A stretch of 64,000 nt of DNA from Paenibacillus illinoisensis NBRC 15959 (GTDB lineage Bacteria > Bacillota > Bacilli > Paenibacillales > Paenibacillaceae): the NCBI RefSeq assembly GCF_004000925.1, contig NZ_BIME01000001.1, positions 434,001 through 498,000 of the forward strand. The letters run 5' to 3'. This document shows positions 1 to 9,146 of this stretch, piece after piece; position 1 is the first letter of the stretch; each line of letters starts with the position of its first letter. The notes beneath the pieces were generated by a model. The model did no database searches, was not told the DNA's origin, and saw only the letters and a program-made list of their open reading frames with translations. The translations under genes and the position numbers were made by a program.

Positions 1-162
1 TTAATATGAATGCTAAACAATCCTCAATATATCCATATCACTAGCCTTATTCAATCCGTAATATGTCCTCAACTGTATGTTACTGTACAAAACATGACAT
101 TCTGTTCATTAAGTTGCGTCATCATGACAATTCAACCATACTGTTTTAGAGGTGAATATAAG

Positions 163-753
163 ATGACCGTGCAGTTGGACAAGCGAATACTTCGCTCCAA
201 ATCCGATATTAAACATACGTTTTTGCGTTTACTTCAGGATAAACCTTTTCATCAGATCTCCATTTCGGAGATTGTAAGGGAAGCGAGCTATAATCGAGGA
301 ACATTTTATGCCAATTTTGCAACCAAAGAGGATCTGCTAGGTGAAATTATTCAGGATGTTCTTGAAGAATTTGTTAACCAGATCAAGCATCCGTATCGGT
401 ACATAACGAGAGTGAACCTGAAAGAAATGCACACCGAGGACATCACGTTGTTTCTGTATTTGAAAGAACATGCTTCTATATATAAGCTGCTGCTTAGTGA
501 CCATATCCAGGTTGATTTTCGATACCAGTTGGCGAAGACGATTGAAGACCTGTTTGTCGCTGAATATGAATATGAACTGGAAGAAGGATCACGGATTGAT
601 CCGAAATGGCTGTTTATCTACCGCGCTCATGGGGTTGCTGGACTGTTGATTCGGTGGATTGAAGAGGACTTCCCCAACACTCCCCAATATATGAGTACTC
701 AAATCGTAGAATTAATGCTCCTGTCTACGGCCGTTTTCCATGTAAAAAAATAA
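163..753 (+). CDS. TetR/AcrR-family transcriptional regulator
   Basis: A 196-residue one-component regulator. The N-terminal third carries a TetR-type helix-turn-helix: after the KSDIKHTFLRLLQ helix comes ISISEIVREASYNRGTFYANF, with the typical GTFYxNFxxKEDLL ending. The rest is an all-helical ligand/dimer domain of the TetR_C kind, ligand unknown. The open frame extends upstream to position 10, but the start at 163 is preferred because AGAGGTG lies just ahead of it and the upstream residues do not look like protein of this family. It stands alone on the plus strand, convergent with the sugar-uptake operon, and ends at a shared terminator. Short inverted repeats lie upstream (77-95 and 118-128) and could be its own operator; that is inference. 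Confidence 0.85.
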   Translation: MTVQLDKRILRSKSDIKHTFLRLLQDKPFHQISISEIVREASYNRGTFYANFATKEDLLGEIIQDVLEEFVNQIKHPYRYITRVNLKEMHTEDITLFLYLKEHASIYKLLLSDHIQVDFRYQLAKTIEDLFVAEYEYELEEGSRIDPKWLFIYRAHGVAGLLIRWIEEDFPNTPQYMSTQIVELMLLSTAVFHVKK

Positions 754-800
754 TTCCATGAATCTGCCTCAAACCGTTCATTCGAAACAAATATAAATGA

Positions 801-827
801 AAAGGCAGCGCCGACGGCGCTGCCTTT
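801..827. terminator. Bidirectional terminator
   Basis: GGCAGCGCC-GAC-GGCGCTGCC hairpin flanked by A and T runs on either side. It separates the TetR gene (plus) from the FAD oxidoreductase gene (minus) and can serve both. Confidence 0.85.
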
Positions 828-3083
828 TTAGGAATATACACGGACTTCAATCAACTCGGCACAGGGACCTCCGTTGGTCTCCTCAACAATGATGCGCAAA
901 TTTCTTGTCGACACAAAGTGATTCAACGCAATTTGGTTAGTACGCCTGCGATTATCCTTGACGGATTGAACCAGAACCCGTTTGCCTTCCACCTCTGCCT
1001 CGATCCGGTACGCTTTTACGAGCTCCGGAATGATCTCGAACGGAGTCCGGTGATGATGCAGATTAATGAGATCTTCATTCACATCATCATTCCATGTCAG
1101 AAGAATTTCACGGATAGACACCGCATGCTCCCACTCCAACTCCACCCAGGCTTCACCGTTTTCGTTCTCATACAGAGGAAGAGACATCCAGGAATGAGGG
1201 CCGCCATAAGGGCGTTTATAGCCATCGATTACTTTTTCCGGCAGATAAGCATCTGTCTTTCCTGTAATTTTAAAACAAAATGGTTTGCGGTTCAGTGCCT
1301 TCATGCTCCAGGCAACAACGGGCTGAGACTCATCGTGATCCTCAAGGGAAGCGACCGCGTGCGGGGCAGCACCCTTCTCAAAGGCCAACACACCGGTTAC
1401 TTGATGACTGGATTGATAGAGTCTAATTCTGTCATTCTGCCTGATAACAGCAAATGCATTCTGCGAATGGGCAGGCTCCCATTGGATGCTGACATGAATC
1501 CATTGCTCTTCACCCTTAGTTACACGAATGGTCCTTTCGGCAATCTGTTTTGCTGGAACGTAGTTCTCTTCCCGACCTGTATCCCAGAGCTCTACTTGGA
1601 GCTCTGTATCTTCCTCTGCCGATACCAGTAACTCCATCCCCGGAAGCGAAGGATCAACGGGAAAAAGAATTCCGATATCTCTCTCCAATCGATAGGACGC
1701 TACCGGTTGATCAATTGCAATGGTCATACACGCTGTTGAAGCAGTTACTACAGCCTTAGGGGCAAGGTCCTGCCTGTCTTCATTTTGCAATCCGATGACC
1801 GATGCATCCTGTCGCAGTAGCGTTTGCTGCAATTCCTTCAGATGCTGGTTATGGATCAATCGCGGAGATACCCCCTTGGCTGCACAGAGCGCAGCAGCAG
1901 TCCCGGCAGCTTCACCCATCACCGCACAGGTTGCCATAACTCTTGTCGTACCGAAGGCCACATGTGATGCACTTACATTTCTTCCCGCAAAGAGCAGGTT
2001 CGACACATTCGCCGAATAAAGTGAGCGATAAGGAATATGATAGATGCCATCGGCATGCATATGCTTGGAACCGCTGGCTTCGGCGTACATGCCTTGTGGT
2101 GGATGCAGATCAATGGACCACCCGCCAAAAGCAATCCGGTCGGCAAAAGGCTCCTGAGCTAGAATATCATTTTGGTTGAGTACATAATCTCCCATAAAAC
2201 GTCTGTATTCTCGTTTCCCCGGAATGGAACCCACCCACTCCAGTGTCATCGTTTCTGCATCAAACTGCCCTGAATTTTTAATATAATCCCAGATGCCATA
2301 AATGACCGACCAGAGTTCATCCCGGATCTGTTCATTCTCATGAACCGTGTCCAGTTCCCCTCCCCATTCGATCCACCAATAATGACAGCCTGAATCACCG
2401 CTGCGAATGACACGTTTGATTGGAATGGGCGTTTCCTCAATGTTTTTGGCAAAGGACGGAGGCACGAAACGAACAGGTCTACCCGCATCCTGTGTGTAGA
2501 ATAGCAGCGTACTTCCCAGCGTTATCTGATCAGCCGTCTCAGGTGCCCACTCTTCTCCATATTCATGTGCCGCCTCACGTCCCAGACGATAGCGGGCTCC
2601 AGCCAGAAATCCGACTAAGCCGTCTCCTGAACAATCAAGAAACACCGGACTTTCAAAGCGAATGCGCCGTTCCGATCCCATCATCCACCCCGTCACCGAT
2701 CGAATATGGCGGTCTTCCTCCGTTCCTTCTGCTTCCACCTCGTGTACATCCGTATTCAGAAACAGGCTGATCCGTTCTTCCGCTCGAACGGCTTCAAAAA
2801 GAACCAGATCCCACAAATAGGGATTGCCTTCCGGATTGCGGTACTGGTTCTCCAGGAACAGCTCTCCCATGATGCCCGTCTCCCGGGCATACCGGTTCGT
2901 TCCGTGTGCTGTTGCTCCGCAAACCCACACCCTTACTTCACTGCTTGAATTACCGCCAAGCACAGGCCGGTTATTAATTAGGGCCACCGTACTTCCCAAT
3001 CTCGCCGCTGCGATGGCAGCACAGATGCCTGAGAGCCCGGCCCCGACAATCGTAATGTCACTGGTAATCTGTTCTGTTCTCAT
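828..3083 (-). CDS. FAD-dependent oxidoreductase (PF12831-like) of a sugar operon
   Basis: A 751-residue flavoprotein. An N-terminal dinucleotide-binding fold (DITIVGAGLSGICAAIAAAR, then a conserved LGGNSSSEV segment) is followed by a long FAD-oxidoreductase region containing FLDCSGDGLVGFLAGA and LLFAGRNVSASHVAFGTTRV. This layout is typical of the FAD_oxidored family (PF12831). The last ~250 residues look like a beta-sandwich extension. The substrate is unknown; the position as last gene of an ABC sugar-uptake operon suggests oxidation of the imported carbohydrate. ATG at 3083 is chosen because AAAGGG within the end of the preceding permease gene is properly spaced; ATG 3089 and GTG 3092 are alternatives and would overlap that gene's stop codon. 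There is no signal peptide, so it should be cytoplasmic. Confidence 0.85.
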   Translation of the reverse strand: MRTEQITSDITIVGAGLSGICAAIAAARLGSTVALINNRPVLGGNSSSEVRVWVCGATAHGTNRYARETGIMGELFLENQYRNPEGNPYLWDLVLFEAVRAEERISLFLNTDVHEVEAEGTEEDRHIRSVTGWMMGSERRIRFESPVFLDCSGDGLVGFLAGARYRLGREAAHEYGEEWAPETADQITLGSTLLFYTQDAGRPVRFVPPSFAKNIEETPIPIKRVIRSGDSGCHYWWIEWGGELDTVHENEQIRDELWSVIYGIWDYIKNSGQFDAETMTLEWVGSIPGKREYRRFMGDYVLNQNDILAQEPFADRIAFGGWSIDLHPPQGMYAEASGSKHMHADGIYHIPYRSLYSANVSNLLFAGRNVSASHVAFGTTRVMATCAVMGEAAGTAAALCAAKGVSPRLIHNQHLKELQQTLLRQDASVIGLQNEDRQDLAPKAVVTASTACMTIAIDQPVASYRLERDIGILFPVDPSLPGMELLVSAEEDTELQVELWDTGREENYVPAKQIAERTIRVTKGEEQWIHVSIQWEPAHSQNAFAVIRQNDRIRLYQSSHQVTGVLAFEKGAAPHAVASLEDHDESQPVVAWSMKALNRKPFCFKITGKTDAYLPEKVIDGYKRPYGGPHSWMSLPLYENENGEAWVELEWEHAVSIREILLTWNDDVNEDLINLHHHRTPFEIIPELVKAYRIEAEVEGKRVLVQSVKDNRRRTNQIALNHFVSTRNLRIIVEETNGGPCAELIEVRVYS

Positions 3084-3088
3084 GTTCA

Positions 3089-3934
3089 TCACCCTTTCAC
3101 GGCAGAATTGGTCAACCCCTGAATGATGTAACGCTGCCCTATAGCAAATACAATGATCATGGGGATAATCCCCGCTGAAGCAGCAGCCATCATGCCATTA
3201 TAATCCACCGTATTTTCCAATATGAAATTTTGCAGTCCCAGAGGTACCGTATACAGATTCTCGTCGATGAGAAACACAAGTGCATTCTCATAGTCGTTCC
3301 ACTGCCAGGAAAAATCAATAATAGCCAGTGTGGCCAGTGCCGGCTTGGCAAGTGGCAAGATCAGGCGAAAGAATATGCGGAAATGTCCAGCTCCATCAAT
3401 AAAGGCTGACTCGGATATTTCATTCGGAATGGACAGAAAGAACTGACGAAGCATGAACACGCCGAAAATGGTGAACAAACCAGGCAGAATCAATGCCAGA
3501 TGTGTATTATAGATTCCCGCCCACTCAAACATGATGAACTTCGGAACGAAGAGCACTTGCGGCGGAATCATCATCATCGACAGATAGAGCAGAAACAGTG
3601 CATTCCGACCCTTGAAATCAATCCGGGCGAATCCGTATGCTGCAAAAGCGGAAAGAAATGTTGCGCCTACCATGCCAATGATGGATATCTTGAGTGAATT
3701 CAAATAATACGTACCGAAGCTTTTGGCACCGGACCATACTTTTTGATGATGCTCCCAGGTCAGATTGGATGGAATCCACTCAATGGGATATTTGAAAACT
3801 TCCATAGGCGTCTTTAGAGAAGTGCTTATCATCCAAAGAAAAGGAATAATCATGACAATAGCCAGTGCCAGCATAATGATGGTGATGAACAAACTGCCAG
3901 GCTGCACAATGGATAGACGTTTTTTGAGTTCCAT
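3089..3934 (-). CDS. Carbohydrate ABC transporter permease, MalG-like
   Basis: A 281-residue inner-membrane permease of the CUT1 sugar family. About six hydrophobic segments are visible, and the EAA loop is readable near residue 185-205 (ESAFIDGAGHFRIFFRLILPLAKPALATLA), where the ATPase docks. It pairs with the upstream MalF-like permease (22 bp gap) and the binding protein further upstream. No ATPase gene lies in the operon, so a shared MsmX-type ATPase elsewhere in the genome probably energises it; that is inference from CUT1 systems in Bacillales. RBS GGGGGACAGGA precedes the start. Confidence 0.92.
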   Translation of the reverse strand: MELKKRLSIVQPGSLFITIIMLALAIVMIIPFLWMISTSLKTPMEVFKYPIEWIPSNLTWEHHQKVWSGAKSFGTYYLNSLKISIIGMVGATFLSAFAAYGFARIDFKGRNALFLLYLSMMMIPPQVLFVPKFIMFEWAGIYNTHLALILPGLFTIFGVFMLRQFFLSIPNEISESAFIDGAGHFRIFFRLILPLAKPALATLAIIDFSWQWNDYENALVFLIDENLYTVPLGLQNFILENTVDYNGMMAAASAGIIPMIIVFAIGQRYIIQGLTNSAVKG

Positions 3935-3956
3935 ACTTCCTGTCCCCCTTTTTAGA

Positions 3957-4838
3957 TTAGTAATGGACCCAGCGTTTTTGCCCTACCCACTGAAGAACAG
4001 TAATCAGCAGAATAATGGCGAACAGTGCCCAGGAGACCGTAGCGGCGTATCCCATGTCGTAATAACGAAACGCATTCTGGTATACATACAGAGACAGGAT
4101 GGTTGTACTATTACCAGGTCCCCCCTGTGTTGTGGCCTGAATGATTCCGAACGTTTTGATAGCCATGATCAGTCCGGTAATTAGCAGCAGAAATGTGGTT
4201 GGACTTACCAGAGGCCATATGATTCTGCGCAAAATCTGAAGCGGTCTGGCTCCATCGATCTTGGCTGCTTCCAGCAGCTCAGATGACACTTCCTGTAAGG
4301 CAGCAAGGTAAATAATCATGTTGTAGCCCAGCATAAACCAGATCCAGATGATATCGATGGCGTACATGGAGGAGGTTGTCGTGGAAAGCCATCCCGGTGG
4401 GTTATCTACGCCAATACTGCGCAAGAATCCGTTGATTGGTCCCTGATTGGGCTGAAACAGCAGCATCCAGACAAATGCCACAGCTACTCCGCTCGTGATA
4501 TAAGGCATAAAGTACAACCCGCGCAGCAGCTTTTTCAGATAGATCTTTTGATTCAGGATGACGGCTACAATAAAACCAAGCACAATCGAGACAGGTACGG
4601 CGAGCAAAAATATCAGGGTATTACGCAAGGATAGAAAGAACAGCGGGTCTTTCATCAATCGCTTGATATTGTCCAAACCTATAAACGTCATATCTGGGTT
4701 CATAAATTTGTAATCCGTAAACATGAGACCAAAAGAGTAGATGGCCGGGATCAGGAAAAAAAGCAGAACTCCCAGCATGTTTGGACCGACAAAAATATAT
4801 CCCAGCATGCGCTGTCTTCTCATCCAGTTGTTATGCAT
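3957..4838 (-). CDS. Carbohydrate ABC transporter permease, MalF-like
   Basis: A 293-residue CUT1 permease with an N-terminal membrane anchor (LGYIFVGPNMLGVLLFFLIP), several further membrane segments and an EAA loop (ELLEAAKIDGARPLQILRRIIWP, around residue 190-210). It forms a heterodimeric channel with the MalG-like protein encoded 22 bp downstream. It is separated from the binding-protein gene by 264 bp that include a stem-loop at 5029-5059, so its expression relative to the binding protein may be lowered by partial termination. RBS GAGGCGAAG precedes the start. Confidence 0.92.
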   Translation of the reverse strand: MHNNWMRRQRMLGYIFVGPNMLGVLLFFLIPAIYSFGLMFTDYKFMNPDMTFIGLDNIKRLMKDPLFFLSLRNTLIFLLAVPVSIVLGFIVAVILNQKIYLKKLLRGLYFMPYITSGVAVAFVWMLLFQPNQGPINGFLRSIGVDNPPGWLSTTTSSMYAIDIIWIWFMLGYNMIIYLAALQEVSSELLEAAKIDGARPLQILRRIIWPLVSPTTFLLLITGLIMAIKTFGIIQATTQGGPGNSTTILSLYVYQNAFRYYDMGYAATVSWALFAIILLITVLQWVGQKRWVHY

Positions 4839-5028
4839 TGTTCTTCGCCTCGTTTCTTCCAGGGATAACCCAAGTCTACCAACCCGGCAATGTTCCCATA
4901 AGTAACAAATCCACCTTGTTCATAAAACAGAATGATGCAAAAAATGCTTTGCCACAGGCGGTCCAATCATTCAAAAACATCAATTTGTTCTATGCTGCGA
5001 ATGCCTATCCATCTGCTGTCAAAACAAA

Positions 5029-5059
5029 GAGACTGCCACCATAAATCTGGGGCAGTCTC
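5029..5059 (-). terminator. Intercistronic stem-loop between binding protein and permease genes
   Basis: On the minus strand GAGACTGCC pairs with GGCAGTCTC and is followed by TTTGTTTTG. It lies inside an operon (after the binding-protein stop at 5103, before the MalF start at 4838). It probably gives partial termination or 3'-end protection, so that the binding protein is made in excess. Nothing else is visible in 4839-5102. Confidence 0.7.
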
Positions 5060-5102
5060 CATATATCAACCTTTTGTTGCAAAAGAATAATGTTGCTTTT
5101 TT

Positions 5103-6419
5103 TTATTTGGCCGTCTTGAGATAATCATTATGTCTGGAAACCATTGCGGAGATCGTTGTATCCAGATCCTGTACGCCCAGAAAATACTTTTCGTACTCCT
5201 GCGCTCGCAAATCCATCACTTCCTGAGGCACAGTCCGGACATAGGTTGGCGTTTGATAATCAAACATGACATACATGAGTGACTCCAGATCATACGTATC
5301 TTTCTTGTCTCCAAGCATGCTCTCCAGCGCCTTATCCTGATCTGCATCCTTGGAAGCTGGGAATCGTCCTCCCTCAGCCATTGGGGCCATGCCGCCATCC
5401 GCATACCACTTCAGAAATTCCCAGGCTGCTTCCTGATGTTTCGATTTGGCATTAATGGAGATGTAATCTCCCAGTCCACCTCGCATGACATAGCCTTCCT
5501 TATCTTCAGACAAACGCGGTACCGGTGCGAAGGCGATGGTGAAATCCCGCGGGTAATCGGTAAAATTGTTCGAGCTGCGGAGAAGCCATGCCCCAATGTT
5601 AAGCATAGGTACTTCCCCGCTCAGAAACATCTGCTCCACAGGCATTTTCGATGTCAGCTGCTCTCCGAGCGGCGGTGTCGTTTTATCCTCAGCCATCATG
5701 GCATTCAGGGTTTCCAACCACTTTCTCACCATGGGATGATCCAGGTTAGACGTTCCGTCTGCCTTGGTATACCCTTCCTGTGACAGGACGGAATCCATTG
5801 AATCAACGAACGGTTCTGTGTTTTGAATGAACCCATATCCACTATCCTTTTTTAGCTTTTTCGCATATTCTCTCATCTCATCCCAGGTCCAGTCCTTCGG
5901 AACAGGCAGATTGGCTGCATCAAGTGCTTCCTTGTTCAGTGCCACGAAATAGGTGCTCTTCGTGGTAGGGACACCATAATACTTCCCGTCAATTTTCCAG
6001 CCCTCCGCATCAGGACCCATTTTCTCGTCGATGTTGTAGTCGGTGAAGGAACTCAGGTCAGCGGCAGCACCGGATGCCACCCTCTTGGCCGTATGGGAAA
6101 TCGTATAGTTCACAAATAAATCCACATCCTGACCTGTCATGATGGCCGTATCCAGTTTAAGATTGCCTTCATCATCATTCACATAACGCACATATTCAAT
6201 CTGTGTTTCGGGATGCTCCTTGTTCCACACATCGATGACTGCCTGCGGCCCCGCTTCAGGCGGTACGCCTCCCCACATTTTCAGTTTGACTGTATCACCC
6301 GAATTGTCAGACGCACCGGTCTGAGCATTGGAACCTGAATCATTGGAACAACCTGCGATCATGCCCACAACAAGGACAAGTGATACCATTCGTGCAACCA
6401 AGCCTTTTTTTCTCACCAA
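5103..6419 (-). CDS. Extracellular sugar-binding lipoprotein (ABC family 1 SBP)
   Basis: A 438-residue solute-binding protein of the CUT1 class. The N terminus has a lipoprotein signal: basic residues, the hydrophobic MVSLVLVVGMI stretch and the lipobox IAGC, so the Cys should be lipidated and the protein held on the outer face of the membrane. The mature part has the usual family-1 SBP pattern (KLKMWGG near the start, NIGAWLL, and a C-terminal WEFLKWYADGGMA segment). The open frame reaches 6458, but GAGGGGG lies 7 bases before TTG 6419, which is the preferred start; GTG at 6416 is the alternative. A promoter with a perfect cre box lies about 110-140 bp upstream, so the gene should be subject to CcpA repression as well as to the two-component system encoded just upstream. 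Confidence 0.92.
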   Translation of the reverse strand: MVRKKGLVARMVSLVLVVGMIAGCSNDSGSNAQTGASDNSGDTVKLKMWGGVPPEAGPQAVIDVWNKEHPETQIEYVRYVNDDEGNLKLDTAIMTGQDVDLFVNYTISHTAKRVASGAAADLSSFTDYNIDEKMGPDAEGWKIDGKYYGVPTTKSTYFVALNKEALDAANLPVPKDWTWDEMREYAKKLKKDSGYGFIQNTEPFVDSMDSVLSQEGYTKADGTSNLDHPMVRKWLETLNAMMAEDKTTPPLGEQLTSKMPVEQMFLSGEVPMLNIGAWLLRSSNNFTDYPRDFTIAFAPVPRLSEDKEGYVMRGGLGDYISINAKSKHQEAAWEFLKWYADGGMAPMAEGGRFPASKDADQDKALESMLGDKKDTYDLESLMYVMFDYQTPTYVRTVPQEVMDLRAQEYEKYFLGVQDLDTTISAMVSRHNDYLKTAK

Positions 6420-6529
6420 GAGACGACCCCCTCGTAAATTCTGGATTGAAGTTTGCAACTTAAGGATAGCAAATGAGTGAGAATGGTCGTAAGTAACAGA
6501 ATCATGATTGCCATGGAACAGAAATACAC

Positions 6530-6558
6530 ATTTGAAACCGTTATCATCCTTCAGTCAA
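6530..6558 (-). promoter_or_regulatory. Promoter of sugar ABC genes with overlapping cre
   Basis: On the minus strand a -35 TTGACT (6553-6558) and a -10 TCAAAT (6530-6535) are spaced by 17 bp. The cre box at 6533-6546 covers the -10 and part of the spacer, an arrangement suited to repression. Confidence 0.6.
6533..6546. promoter_or_regulatory. cre box (CcpA operator)
   Basis: TGAAACCGTTATCA matches the Bacillus cre consensus TGWAANCGNTNWCA at all 14 positions. It lies in the promoter of the binding-protein gene. Confidence 0.75.
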
Positions 6559-6569
6559 ATCATTTTGTT

Positions 6570-7325
6570 CTATTTCTGATGACGATATTGACTCGGGGTT
6601 GTACCCGTCATTCGTTTAAAGATTTTGATAAAATAATTATCGTTCATAAAACCGACCTGGTGGCCAATCTGGTTCACAGGCCAATCGGTATCCGTTAGAT
6701 ACTCGATCGCTTTGTTAATTCGTGTTCGATGCAAATAATGAATCAGCGTCTCCCCGGTCTTCTTTTTAAACAGGGCACTCACGTAGTTTTCCCCCATCAT
6801 GACGTAACGTGCAAGGAACTTCAGTGTAATATCCTGATCATAATGCTGTTCAATGTATTGGATGATCTTATTCACTTCCGGATGCGTAATTTTCTCCTTG
6901 GGCGCTGTGGATGCAGGACGGATGGCGCGCTCTTGTGGCACTCCGTTATTCGATAATTCCTTGCTTACCTTAACGAGAGTTTCGCGCAAATCCTTCACAC
7001 TCATCGACAACTTCAGAATGTAATTAGAGGCGCCATATTCCATGGCCTGCCGCATGGATTCAAAATCGCCCATACATGTCAGCATGACAAATTTGGATTG
7101 GATGCCAGCCTTCCTTGTTTCCTGAAGTAACATTAATCCGTCCATCTGCGGCATGACAATGTCACACAGAACAAGATCCGGAGGGTCCTGCTTAATCATT
7201 GGTAACGCTTCCAATCCATTGCTTGCTTCTCCGGCTAGCGTGAACCCCATGTCCTCCCAACGAATGATCTCCTTCACAGACTCCCGGACGAATGTCTCAT
7301 CTTCCACCAGTAATACTTTCCACAT
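6570..7325 (-). CDS. Response regulator with AraC-type DNA-binding domain
   Basis: A 251-residue regulator. The receiver domain (1-120) begins LLVEDETFVRES and has the phospho-acceptor Asp55 in LVLCDIVMPQMDG, with a conserved Lys in NYILKLSM. The C-terminal ~100 residues form a two-HTH AraC domain (ITLKFLARYVMMGENYVSALFKK and the second HTH ending IGHQVGFMNDNYFIKIFKRMTGTTPSQYR). It is translationally close to the sensor kinase (18 bp gap) and sits directly upstream of the sugar-binding-protein gene, so it probably activates that operon when the sugar or its binding protein is sensed. RBS GGAGGG precedes the start. Confidence 0.94.
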   Translation of the reverse strand: MWKVLLVEDETFVRESVKEIIRWEDMGFTLAGEASNGLEALPMIKQDPPDLVLCDIVMPQMDGLMLLQETRKAGIQSKFVMLTCMGDFESMRQAMEYGASNYILKLSMSVKDLRETLVKVSKELSNNGVPQERAIRPASTAPKEKITHPEVNKIIQYIEQHYDQDITLKFLARYVMMGENYVSALFKKKTGETLIHYLHRTRINKAIEYLTDTDWPVNQIGHQVGFMNDNYFIKIFKRMTGTTPSQYRHQK

Positions 7326-7343
7326 TGTAGTCCCTCCATTCCG

Positions 7344-9146
7344 TTAATCCTCGTCATTCTTGTTGCCCAGGTTTTGGTTCGCATATGGTTCGGACAGCAA
7401 AACAGGCAGATGAATCCGGCACAATGTCCCCTGTTCCAACGAGATCACCTCGAGCTCGCCTTTGTCCTTGAATAGAAGTCTTAGTCGCTCCCTGATATTC
7501 TGCAGTCCAATACTTGGTCTCTGACGACCCTGCTCCCTGTTATTCTTCGAATGATCCATTCCTACCCCGTTATCCTCGACCTCCAGAGTCAAACGATCAG
7601 GCACAGCTGCATTTCTAAACATCCGGATCTGTATCCTGCCTCCCTCTGCCATATTGCCAATCCCGTGGCGAATCGCATTGTCAATCAATGGCTGCAGACT
7701 GAGCTTGGGAACCAGAGCATATAGCAGCTCTTCGTCATAACTGAACTCTATGTCAAACACATTTCCATATCTGACTTGTTGGATATACAGAAAAGCTCGC
7801 GTCAGATCCATTTCATCGCGAAGGAGAATGAGATCCACATCTGAATTGAGGCTGGTTTCCAGCAGTTTACCGAGTGAAAGACATATTTCCACCGTTTCTT
7901 CGTTCCCGTTCCGCAGGCCAATCCATTTCAGTGTATTGAGCGTATTGAGCAGAAAATGTGGATTCATCTGAGCTAGAAGCATCTGAAAATGGACGGCATC
8001 CTTCTGCCTTTCTTCAGCACGAAGCTGTTGAACCAGTCGGTTCATGTCTACCATCATCGTATTGAAGGTCCGTGTAAGATCCAGCACCTCTCCCCGGTGA
8101 TTCTCCTCTGGCAGCCGAATGCGGAGATCCTTGCCAACCGCTTCTTTCATCTTGACCTGTAGACGGGATAACGGCCTTGTAAATGTATAAGCAATCATGA
8201 AAGCAATAGCAATAAAAAGGGCCGTAATGGCATAAAAAGTTGCGAAATAATGCTTCTTCAGGCTTTCAATCTCACCAAACAGCAATTGTAAGGGAATACG
8301 GTTTATCATATACCAATCCAGTGAAGGCAGATAACTATAGTTAATGAGTGACTCACTGGACTTGTCAGTCCAGTATCCATTACTCGGCTCGCGGGAAACC
8401 TCACGAATAACTTCATCGGACAGCTTAGACTCGGAATTGGAACGAGCAATCACTTCGCCCTGACGGGTCATGATAAAATAGAGCTGGTCACTCTCGGACT
8501 TCTGCAATACAGACTGAAACCAGTAGGAGAAATCAATGCTGATTCTTGCCAGTCCGTATGTATTGTTATTCCGGTCACGGAGTTTGGCGTACAAGGATAA
8601 CAGGGTTGGGCTCCTGGTCACATCACGGGATACGTAATTCTCATCATTCGATGTCCACACATATGAGGTTCCGCTATCCTGAAGAGCCAAAAAGGAACGA
8701 TCCGAGGCAACGGTGTCATAATCTAGCGGGACCTTGGGCTGGTATGAGGTGTAGATATGCCCGTCTTCATCGAGCAGCGTAAAATAAACAGATGGATTGT
8801 AGAGAAAAAAACTGTTATTCAATCCTTTGAATTTGTCCTCCATACGCTCCTTGTTATCCAGGACGTTGCGCTCGCCAGGATTTTGCAGAATTCGGCGAAC
8901 CTCGGAATCCTGTTCCAGGAAGATCAATGTTTTGAAAGCGATACTGAGCTGATCTTCCAGCGACTGGTGGAGATTATCCAACTGTTCATGACTCTGTTCA
9001 CTGATCTTCTGCTGCACAAGCGATTCAATTTTTTCGTAGTTGTACAGATTGAGAATGCTGAATGGAAGCAGAATGACAAGCGCGAATCCTGCAAACAAAC
9101 GGTATTTGAGCTTGTGGGGGATCATCCATCCCAGCCACTTCCGCAT
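7344..9146 (-). CDS. Sensor histidine kinase (YesM/LytS-type, His_kinase family)
   Basis: A 600-residue membrane sensor. An N-terminal transmembrane helix (LFAGFALVILLPFSILNLY) is followed by an extracellular dCACHE-like domain of about 250 residues and a second helix (YFATFYAITALFIAIAFMIAYTF). Then come a HAMP-like linker, the His_kinase segment with the phospho-His in LLAQMNPHFLLNTLN, and a C-terminal HATPase with VEDNGVGMD. This architecture is the usual partner of AraC-type response regulators in Paenibacillus sugar loci. RBS AAAGGAG is well spaced. An extended -10 (TGATATAAT on the minus strand, 9183-9188) lies 37 bp upstream of the start codon. Confidence 0.94.
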   Translation of the reverse strand: MRKWLGWMIPHKLKYRLFAGFALVILLPFSILNLYNYEKIESLVQQKISEQSHEQLDNLHQSLEDQLSIAFKTLIFLEQDSEVRRILQNPGERNVLDNKERMEDKFKGLNNSFFLYNPSVYFTLLDEDGHIYTSYQPKVPLDYDTVASDRSFLALQDSGTSYVWTSNDENYVSRDVTRSPTLLSLYAKLRDRNNNTYGLARISIDFSYWFQSVLQKSESDQLYFIMTRQGEVIARSNSESKLSDEVIREVSREPSNGYWTDKSSESLINYSYLPSLDWYMINRIPLQLLFGEIESLKKHYFATFYAITALFIAIAFMIAYTFTRPLSRLQVKMKEAVGKDLRIRLPEENHRGEVLDLTRTFNTMMVDMNRLVQQLRAEERQKDAVHFQMLLAQMNPHFLLNTLNTLKWIGLRNGNEETVEICLSLGKLLETSLNSDVDLILLRDEMDLTRAFLYIQQVRYGNVFDIEFSYDEELLYALVPKLSLQPLIDNAIRHGIGNMAEGGRIQIRMFRNAAVPDRLTLEVEDNGVGMDHSKNNREQGRQRPSIGLQNIRERLRLLFKDKGELEVISLEQGTLCRIHLPVLLSEPYANQNLGNKNDED

